Source: JAZKFT01 sp043760535
Lineage (GTDB): Bacteria > Bacteroidota > Bacteroidia > Chitinophagales > Chitinophagaceae
Assembly (NCBI GenBank): GCA_043760535.1
Contig: JAYUOV010000002.1
Span: 1-7,059, forward strand
Direction: 5' to 3'
DNA length: 7,059 nucleotides
Part shown: one piece after another, positions 1-4,472 of the stretch
Layout of the letters: each line of letters opens with the position of its first letter
Numbering within the stretch: the stretch's first letter is position 1
Made by a program: the position numbers and the translations under genes
Notes under the pieces: model-generated
Told to the model about the DNA's origin: nothing
The model's database searches: none
The model's input: the letters and a program-made list of their open reading frames with translations, nothing else

Positions 1-1382
1 AAAGTGTTGGGGTTGCCATCGGCACGTTTGGCAAAGTTGCGGTTAAAGCTGTGTACAATGGTGTTGCGTTCAGCTTTCTCAGCACCCACTCTATCCCACA
101 TACCGATGCACGGGCCACAGGCATTGGCAAAAACGGTGGCACCAATGGCGGCAAACGTATCTAAAAAGCCATCTCTTTCTATGGTAAATCTTACTTGTTC
201 ACTACCAGGTGTTATAGTAAATTCTGCATTTAGCTTCAGGCCTTTTTCTGTTACCTGCTTAGCAAGACTTACAGAGCGGCTAATGTCTTCGTATGAAGAA
301 TTGGTACAGCTGCCGATTAAGCCCACTTCTATTTTGGTAGGCCAGCCATTTGCGGCAGCCACCTCTTTCATTTTAGATATTGGTGTAGCCAAATCTGGAG
401 TAAAAGGTCCGTTGAGGTGCGGCTCCAGTTCACTCAGGTTAATCTCAATTACTTGATCAAAATATTCTGAAGGGTTTGCATACACTTCAGCATCGCCGGT
501 AAGGTGTTCTTTAATACCATCGGCCAGGGCAGCAATGTCTTCACGGCCTGTAGATGCCAGGTAGCGGCTCATACTTTCATCATATCCAAAAGTAGAAGTA
601 GTGGCACCTATTTCTGCTCCCATATTACAGATGGTTCCTTTGCCGGTGCAGCTCATGCTTGTAGCACCTTCGCCAAAATATTCCACCACAGCCCCAGTTC
701 CGCCTTTTACGGTAAGTATTCCAGCCACTTTGAGAATCACGTCTTTAGGTGCAGTCCAGCCGTTGAGTTTTCCCGTTAGTTTTATACCTATCAGTTTCGG
801 AAATTTCAGTTCCCACGGTAATCCCGCCATTACATCGCAGGCATCGGCACCGCCTACGCCTATAGCTATCATGCCCAATCCACCAGCATTTACAGTATGG
901 CTATCCGTACCAATCATCATACCACCTGGAAAAGCATAATTCTCCAATACTACCTGGTGAATGATACCTGCACCGGGTTTCCAGAAACCAATCCCATATT
1001 TATTAGATACCGAAGCCAGGAAATCGTACACTTCGCTGCTTTCATGTACGGCACGGTCAAGATCTACTACACTATTATCTTTTGCCACAATCAAGTGATC
1101 GCAGTGTACCGTACTGGGAACAGCTGCCTGCTTACGGCCAGCCTGCATAAACTGTAGCAATGCCATTTGTGCCGTTGCATCCTGCATGGCCACACGGTCC
1201 GGGGCAAAATCCACATAATCTTTGCCACGGCTGTAAGCCTTTGTGGCATTACCTTCTGTAAGGTGGGCGTACAGTATTTTTTCGGTTAAAGTAAGCGGAC
1301 GGCCCACTGCTGCACGGGCTGCATCCACACGGCTGCCAAAGTTAGCATACACTTTTTTGATCATTTCAATGTCGAAAGCCAT
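1..1382 (-). CDS. acnA: Aconitate hydratase, mitochondrial type (N-terminal 460 residues; 3' end beyond window)
   Basis: This enzyme interconverts citrate and isocitrate through cis-aconitate in the TCA cycle, using a [4Fe-4S] cluster in the cytoplasm. The reverse strand reads open from ATG at 1382 to the window edge, giving 460 residues starting MAFDIEMIKKVYANFGSRVD; family members of this type run to roughly 750, so the swivel domain is missing here. Visible motifs are QDATAQ at 67-72, CDHL at 94-97, TDSHT at 159-163 followed by a glycine-rich stretch, GSCTNSS at 357-363, and CGPCIG at 422-427. Cys359, Cys422 and Cys425 are the expected cluster ligands, and SFNRNFAKR at 445-453 carries active-site arginines. 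The overall match is to the ACO2/mitochondrial type rather than AcnB. The TOPRIM gene stops only 14 bases upstream, so no free-standing promoter fits between them; transcription must start inside or before that gene. The symbol is by family; 'acn' would serve equally. Confidence 0.96.
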   Translation of the reverse strand, partial: MAFDIEMIKKVYANFGSRVDAARAAVGRPLTLTEKILYAHLTEGNATKAYSRGKDYVDFAPDRVAMQDATAQMALLQFMQAGRKQAAVPSTVHCDHLIVAKDNSVVDLDRAVHESSEVYDFLASVSNKYGIGFWKPGAGIIHQVVLENYAFPGGMMIGTDSHTVNAGGLGMIAIGVGGADACDVMAGLPWELKFPKLIGIKLTGKLNGWTAPKDVILKVAGILTVKGGTGAVVEYFGEGATSMSCTGKGTICNMGAEIGATTSTFGYDESMSRYLASTGREDIAALADGIKEHLTGDAEVYANPSEYFDQVIEINLSELEPHLNGPFTPDLATPISKMKEVAAANGWPTKIEVGLIGSCTNSSYEDISRSVSLAKQVTEKGLKLNAEFTITPGSEQVRFTIERDGFLDTFAAIGATVFANACGPCIGMWDRVGAEKAERNTIVHSFNRNFAKRADGNPNT

Positions 1383-1396
1383 AAGAAATTACGATT

Positions 1397-2065
1397 TTAT
1401 TGTTTAAATTTACTAAGATATGTTTTCAAATCCTTTAATGTTGGTTGATTAAAATCCCATATATCCGTTTTACTCTTCTTGTTAAGTAGAATATCAAATT
1501 TCAGGTCTTTTGCATTTCTCCTTTCATTTTTATCTGCATTGTCCCATTTCATATAGTGATAAACCCATTCATCGTCGAGCTCTTTTGCATCGGTATCTGG
1601 AACATCTGATAAACACATAACCGTGCAGTCGGATATTTCAGAAGCCTTGTTTTTTATTTCACGTAAAACATTCATTAATTCTCCTTTGCCATTAACATTC
1701 ATGAAAAAACAAGAAATTGAAATCGAATGTCCTTCGTGAGTTAGGACAAATTCCTGATTAAGCGTTTTAATTATATTGTCCTGTTCCAAAACATCTTTAA
1801 TAGCATTGTTAATCAATTGAATCCGTTCTGTAACTGTTTCATTATCTAAGTCTATTATAATTCCAATTTTTTTTATTTCGTCAAATTTTCGTATTGTTTC
1901 TTCTAACGCTTTTTTCAAGTCTGCTTTACTTAAACCATGCGCTAATGGTTCGATGTAAATTTCCGATGTAACGATACCAGAGTTTTCGACAGTAGCATTT
2001 AGTAAAGTGAAGAGGTAATCAATAAATGCCTTGTCGTTCTTTCCTTCTACTATAATCTTATTCAC
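1397..2065 (-). CDS. TOPRIM-domain protein, DUF3226-like; partner of the upstream ATPase
   Basis: A 222-residue protein with an N-terminal TOPRIM-type fold. The first strand and acidic residue are IIVEGKND at 4-11 (Glu7), and the DxD pair lies in IGIIIDLDN at 68-76 (Asp72, Asp74). These are the metal-binding positions of TOPRIM nucleases and topoisomerases. Further features are GKGELMNVLREI at 126-137 and a C-terminal IWDFNQPTLKDLKTYL at 202-217, a tail resembling DUF3226 proteins. The start is GTG; its 8-base overlap with the ATPase stop (GTGAATAA) implies translational coupling, and no later start keeps the first TOPRIM strand. In OLD-family defence systems an ABC ATPase works with a TOPRIM nuclease, either fused (OLD, GajA of Gabija) or separate (AriA-AriB of PARIS). 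Nuclease or anti-phage activity here is inference. Like its partner it is AT-rich compared with aconitase downstream. Confidence 0.85.
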   Translation of the reverse strand: MNKIIVEGKNDKAFIDYLFTLLNATVENSGIVTSEIYIEPLAHGLSKADLKKALEETIRKFDEIKKIGIIIDLDNETVTERIQLINNAIKDVLEQDNIIKTLNQEFVLTHEGHSISISCFFMNVNGKGELMNVLREIKNKASEISDCTVMCLSDVPDTDAKELDDEWVYHYMKWDNADKNERRNAKDLKFDILLNKKSKTDIWDFNQPTLKDLKTYLSKFKQ

Positions 2066-2993
2066 CTCTAAATGATTTTTCGTTTTCTAAAACGTATTCC
2101 AATTGTTCAGCATCCCTTTTAAAGGCTGTAATTTTATTTTGGTGTCTAATCATTTCAAAATAGGCTCCTTCATTTTGTTCAATAGCAACTTTATCAAAAG
2201 CAGTAATCATTTCAAGGCTATGAGTGGTAGCGAAAATTTGGATGTTCAATTCTTTTGAAAGCGTAAATACGTTGTTCCAAAAATCTTCATGAACTGTATA
2301 ATGAAGCCCATTTTCAATTTCATCTATTAGTAGAACATATTCTTGAGTAATCAGACCTTCAAAAACCACCCTTTCAATTATTGGAGTGAAGTATCTTAAA
2401 ACAGACTTCGTAGCATCTCCATAACTGGATAGCTTCAATAAATTTCTATTGTGAACCTGCTTTATTTTAGGCATATTACCATCAGACCCTATTGTTCTTA
2501 TTTTGGTTATAGAATTGTCTATTTTATTCAGAATTTTTACAAATTCATCCGTTTTGTCTTCAATTTCAATTCTATAGAATGTGTTAAAGAAATCAATGTG
2601 GGGAAATGATTTCGTTTGAGAAATGTAAAAAATTTCCAAATCAGATTTTAGCCAGGCATCATTAGGATTCTTTTCTACATCAGTTGAGTAACTGTATTGA
2701 GGGTAGATATCGTCGGTAAATGTATTTCCGCTTATTGAGATTGTTCCTTTAATATCCTTTCCAATCTTTAAATCTTCGAATATTAAATCTTCGATTTTTT
2801 CGTTTCTTAATTCATTTGCAATATCGTAGAGCTGATTTCCTCTATTATTATTTTTACGTAATGCTAAAATCCCTTCCAATAAACAAGTTTTACCCGAATT
2901 ATTCTTCCCACCGATTAAATTGATTCTTTCAAATCCCTTCGCCCTGAAATCCTTGAAGCACCTGAAATTTTGGATATGAATATTACTTAGCAT
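2058..2993 (-). CDS. AAA/ABC-type ATPase of the OLD-like (SMC-related) class
   Basis: A 311-residue soluble ATPase. The N-terminus MLSNIHIQNFRCFKDF is the classic opening of RecF/OLD/SMC-type ATPases. Walker A is GKNNSGKT at 29-36. An ABC signature-like LSSYGDATKS lies at 188-197. Walker B is VLLIDEIENGLH at 220-231 (Asp224, catalytic Glu225), and the H-loop is ATTHS at 255-259. The region between Walker A and the signature (about 45-185) is poorly conserved and may be a short dimerisation or sensor insert. I chose ATG at 2993 because the domain begins there; an upstream in-frame ATG at 3146 would add 51 unrelated residues and run antisense into the PspC gene. It overlaps the TOPRIM gene by 8 bases, so the two form one unit. 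A sampled line (2281-2340) has 16 G/C of 60, against 28 of 60 in aconitase (1201-1260), hinting at acquired DNA. The role in defence is inferred from the pairing. Confidence 0.88.
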   Translation of the reverse strand: MLSNIHIQNFRCFKDFRAKGFERINLIGGKNNSGKTCLLEGILALRKNNNRGNQLYDIANELRNEKIEDLIFEDLKIGKDIKGTISISGNTFTDDIYPQYSYSTDVEKNPNDAWLKSDLEIFYISQTKSFPHIDFFNTFYRIEIEDKTDEFVKILNKIDNSITKIRTIGSDGNMPKIKQVHNRNLLKLSSYGDATKSVLRYFTPIIERVVFEGLITQEYVLLIDEIENGLHYTVHEDFWNNVFTLSKELNIQIFATTHSLEMITAFDKVAIEQNEGAYFEMIRHQNKITAFKRDAEQLEYVLENEKSFRGE

Positions 2994-3060
2994 TTTAAAA
3001 CTTTCAAGCGAATTTACTACAAAACACTCTTTTTTAGTTAAAACTCTATAAATTACACTC

Positions 3061-3282
3061 ATGCTTCGTTTCCGCCACTTTATTGAAAATAATGCCTTTG
3101 GAGTTTGCTCCACTATTGGAGAAAAATTTAATATAGCCTCAGGCAAAATTCGGCTGTATTTTATTTATGCCTCATTCCTCACCTTTGGCAGCCCGCTCAT
3201 TATTTACTTTGTGGTGGCTTTTTGGATGAACGTGAAGCGGTACATTTTTTTTGCAAAAAGAAACCCACTTAGGTATTTGTAG
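3061..3282 (+). CDS. Small PspC-domain membrane protein
   Basis: A 73-residue protein with the PspC domain pattern. The segment AFGVCSTIGEKFNIASGKIR at 12-31 matches the usual G-V-C-xx-L/I-G-E/A opening of the domain. A hydrophobic span at about 33-56 (containing FLTFGSPLIIYFVVAFW) should cross the inner membrane, and the basic tail VKRYIFFAKRNPLRYL should face the cytoplasm. Single-domain PspC proteins of this size are common in Bacteroidota. They are usually labelled transcriptional regulators, but the proven PspC role in enterobacteria is membrane-stress sensing with PspB, and no other psp gene is visible here. It is divergent from the ATPase, with 67 bases between the two start codons. 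A regulatory or functional link with that pair is not shown. I saw no clear promoter or Shine-Dalgarno sequence before it. Confidence 0.82.
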   Translation: MLRFRHFIENNAFGVCSTIGEKFNIASGKIRLYFIYASFLTFGSPLIIYFVVAFWMNVKRYIFFAKRNPLRYL

Positions 3283-3419
3283 CAGTATTTCTATAATCAT
3301 TCATTTGCCAGATATTGTTAGTAGAAATTGGTAAGTGGTAGAAAGGACTTACTACGAACCACTTAGTGTACTAAAAATGATGAAGCTTCATGAACCGTCT
3401 TTTTTGCACATTATTTAAT

Positions 3420-3470
3420 GGGGTTTAAAAATTAATTCCATTTCAGTCTCAAATCTTCAAAGTAAACCCC
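3420..3470. repeat. Widely spaced 8-base inverted repeat abutting the yceD -7 box
   Basis: GGGGTTTA at 3420-3427 and its exact reverse complement TAAACCCC at 3463-3470 are separated by 35 bases. The arms are GC-rich at their outer ends within an AT-rich spacer, and their centres lie 43 bases apart, close to four helical turns. The right arm ends one base before the promoter box TACTTTTG. The placement would suit a dimeric regulator or DNA looping at the yceD-rpmF-plsX promoter; this is inference from position only. Confidence 0.4.
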
Positions 3471-3478
3471 TACTTTTG
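3471..3478 (+). promoter_or_regulatory. Bacteroidota-type -7 box of the yceD-rpmF-plsX cluster
   Basis: TACTTTTG is an exact match to TAnnTTTG, the -7 consensus of Bacteroidota housekeeping sigma factors. Transcription would begin near 3484-3487, leaving a leader of about 17-20 bases before the ATG at 3503. I saw no TTG at the usual -33 distance, so the upstream half is weak or replaced by an activator. Confidence 0.5.
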
Positions 3479-3502
3479 CCGACCTTTTTACATGAGGTTA
3501 TC

Positions 3503-4054
3503 ATGAGTGGCAAAAGATTATTAGAAATAGCATTTGTTGGGTTAAAGCCCGGTATTTATGAATACGTGTATGACATTACCGACAAGTTCTTTGTAGATTA
3601 CGACAAGCAGGATTTTACCAATTGCATTGCCAATATTAAGTTGCAGTTGGAAAAAAATAGCAGTTTTATGTTGTTGCATTTTGAAGTTGGCGGAAGTCTT
3701 GATTTGATTTGCGACCGTTGTGGCAATACACTCCCTATTTTACTTTGGGAAGATTTTAAGATTGCCATAAAATTGGTGGACAACCCAGAAGATATGAACA
3801 ATGCCGAGGAAGACCCGGATGTTTATTACATAGCTAAAATGGAAAGCCATTTGAACGTTACCGAATGGATTTATGAGTTTATAAACCTGAGCATACCTAT
3901 GCAAAGAATGTGTAGCGAAGAGGATATGGGTGGTAAATATTGTAACAAAGAAGTTTTAAAGAAGCTACAAGAGATGAAGCCTTCAGAAATAGAAAAAGGT
4001 GAGACAGATCAATTATGGAAAGGCCTTGAAAAATTTAAAGACCTGCCATTATAA
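3503..4054 (+). CDS. yceD: YceD/DUF177 family protein (23S rRNA accumulation/ribosome assembly factor)
   Basis: A 183-residue protein of the YceD (DUF177) family, whose members are linked to 23S rRNA accumulation and sit ahead of rpmF in many phyla. The C-x2-C pair CDRC at 70-73 lies in the typical LDLICDRCG strand, and a second cysteine pair, Cys137 and Cys147 in MC..EDMGGKYC, completes a possible metal site. An acidic middle (NNAEEDPDVYYI, 99-110) and a short charged helical tail are also usual. I chose ATG at 3503, preceded by GAGGT eight bases upstream of it. An in-frame TTG at 3476 would lie inside the promoter box, so it is unlikely to be translated. The order yceD-rpmF-plsX supports the call. 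It ends 95 bases before rpmF, a longer gap than is usual for this pair. Confidence 0.9.
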   Translation: MSGKRLLEIAFVGLKPGIYEYVYDITDKFFVDYDKQDFTNCIANIKLQLEKNSSFMLLHFEVGGSLDLICDRCGNTLPILLWEDFKIAIKLVDNPEDMNNAEEDPDVYYIAKMESHLNVTEWIYEFINLSIPMQRMCSEEDMGGKYCNKEVLKKLQEMKPSEIEKGETDQLWKGLEKFKDLPL

Positions 4055-4074
4055 AAAAAGGTGAACGAGAGTAT

Positions 4075-4089
4075 CCATTAAAAAGAAAC
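4075..4089 (+). repeat. 15-base direct repeat, copy 1 (rpmF leader)
   Basis: CCATTAAAAAGAAAC occurs here and again, identically, at 4454-4468. This copy lies 12 bases before a 7-codon reading frame (ATG at 4102, TAA at 4123-4125, encoding MKHCPKF) inside the yceD-rpmF gap. A-rich leaders help ribosome binding in Bacteroidota, where Shine-Dalgarno sequences are rare, so the element may be a translation enhancer. That role is inferred. Confidence 0.5.
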
Positions 4090-4096
4090 AACAAAG

Positions 4097-4116
4097 TGGG
4101 CATGAAGCATTGCCCA
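4097..4116 (+). other. RNA hairpin in the rpmF leader, overlapping a 7-codon reading frame
   Basis: TGGGCA at 4097-4102 pairs with TGCCCA at 4111-4116 around an 8-base loop. It is the only GC-rich stem in the yceD-rpmF gap. A second, AU-only imperfect stem (4116-4128 with 4134-4144) follows just before the rpmF start at 4150. No T run follows the first stem, so it is not a terminator. It could be a processing site or a translation-control structure for L32; I know of no described L32 leader of this form. Confidence 0.35.
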
Positions 4117-4149
4117 AAATTTTAAATACAGAATATTAAATTTTAGATC

Positions 4150-4344
4150 ATGCCAAATCCAAAAAGACGCCATAGCCAACAACGCAGCGCTAAAAGACGT
4201 ACCCATTACAAAGCTGTAGCAGCTACATTGAGCGTGGATAGCACAACAGGTGAAACACATGTACGTCACCGTGCCCATGTAAGCGAAGGTAAATTGTATT
4301 ACAAAGGACAAGTAGTAGCAGAAAATTCGCCGGTGAAGAAATAA
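4150..4344 (+). CDS. rpmF: 50S ribosomal protein L32 (zinc-ligand-free form)
   Basis: A 64-residue, strongly basic protein that is part of the large ribosomal subunit. MPNPKRRHSQQRSAKRRTHYKA at the N-terminus is the L32 signature. The C-terminal half (TTGETHVRHRAH at 32-43, EGKLYYKGQVV at 46-56) matches the L32 type of Flavobacteria and Chitinophagia. No cysteine is present, so this is the C-minus form that does not bind zinc. It sits between yceD and plsX, as in many bacteria. No Shine-Dalgarno sequence is seen; the upstream bases are nearly all A and T. A terminator follows 42 bases after the stop codon. Confidence 0.97.
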   Translation: MPNPKRRHSQQRSAKRRTHYKAVAATLSVDSTTGETHVRHRAHVSEGKLYYKGQVVAENSPVKK

Positions 4345-4378
4345 AGCAACCGTTTATTTTAACGGAATAAAAGAATCA

Positions 4379-4386
4379 TATTTTTG
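4379..4386 (+). promoter_or_regulatory. Possible -7 box just upstream of the rpmF-plsX terminator stem
   Basis: TATTTTTG matches TAnnTTTG exactly and its last base is the first base of the terminator stem. No TTG is seen 17-23 bases upstream, and a T-run setting makes chance matches easy, so confidence is low. If used, its transcript would begin within or after the left arm of the hairpin and so escape termination. Confidence 0.3.
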
Positions 4387-4415
4387 TGAGCAGATAACAT
4401 CGGCTCACTTTTTTT
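4386..4415 (+). terminator. Rho-independent terminator after rpmF
   Basis: GTGAGC at 4386-4391 pairs with GCTCAC at 4403-4408 around an 11-base loop, followed directly by seven T's (4409-4415) and, after one G, a further T run. This is the best terminator in the window. It lies between rpmF and plsX, so it would end or attenuate the yceD-rpmF transcript and make plsX depend partly on its own promoter. A small stem CCGTT/AACGG (4350-4365) precedes it. Confidence 0.72.
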
Positions 4416-4446
4416 GTTTTTATTAGATTCTCTAAAAATACTTTTA
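4413..4446 (+). promoter_or_regulatory. Candidate plsX promoter
   Basis: TTTG at 4413-4416 and TACTTTTA at 4439-4446 (7 of 8 to TAnnTTTG) are 22 bases apart, within the spacing range of Bacteroidota promoters. Transcription would start about 20 bases before the plsX ATG at 4473. The last base of the -7 box is A rather than G, and the TTTG lies in the terminator's T run, so this is a moderate to weak candidate. Confidence 0.33.
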
Positions 4447-4453
4447 AACGGCG

Positions 4454-4468
4454 CCATTAAAAAGAAAC
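4454..4468 (+). repeat. 15-base direct repeat, copy 2 (plsX translation start region)
   Basis: This is identical to the element at 4075-4089 and ends four bases before the plsX ATG, covering the position where a ribosome binding site would lie. It contains AAAAAGAAA, an A-rich stretch of the kind favoured upstream of Bacteroidota starts. No third copy was noticed in the window. Confidence 0.5.
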
Positions 4469-4472
4469 GACC

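Larger units (their letters stand above)
3283..3502 (+). other. 220-base intergenic region with several inverted repeats
   Basis: No credible gene was found here. It contains an 8-base inverted repeat, TAAGTGGT at 3332-3339 with ACCACTTA at 3358-3365 (18-base loop). A short dyad TTAGT-GT-ACTAA lies at 3363-3374, and a 12-base perfect palindrome ATGAAGCTTCAT at 3380-3391. Six T's follow at 3400-3405. The first stem could be a weak end-of-transcript hairpin for the PspC gene, but its T run is not adjacent. The right half holds the yceD promoter box and a second inverted repeat, listed separately. Confidence 0.5.

Noticed and set aside
4..1157. Several plus-strand open frames of 86-150 codons
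   Set aside because: They lie opposite aconitase, whose minus-strand frame has unbroken family motifs; the plus-strand translations resemble nothing and are low in complexity.
3009..3016. TAAATTCG (minus strand) as the ATPase -7 box
   Set aside because: It has a 7 of 8 match only, no TTG at the right distance, and would leave a leader of under ten bases; AT-rich DNA gives such matches often.
2994..3146. Extended start of the ATPase at 3146, or at 3062
   Set aside because: The extra residues before MLSNIHIQNF do not resemble the family, and the extension is antisense to the PspC gene, whose own frame fits a known domain.
3265..3366. CCACTTAG repeated at 3265-3272 and 3359-3366 as possible attachment sites
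   Set aside because: Eight bases is within chance, the copies flank no element, and no integrase or transposase is present.
3598..3801. Minus-strand frame of 67 codons within yceD
   Set aside because: It is antisense to a conserved protein with intact cysteine motifs and has no recognisable features.
4078..4311. Minus-strand frame of 77 codons over rpmF
   Set aside because: It is antisense to L32, and its cysteine- and phenylalanine-rich translation is what reversed basic codons give.
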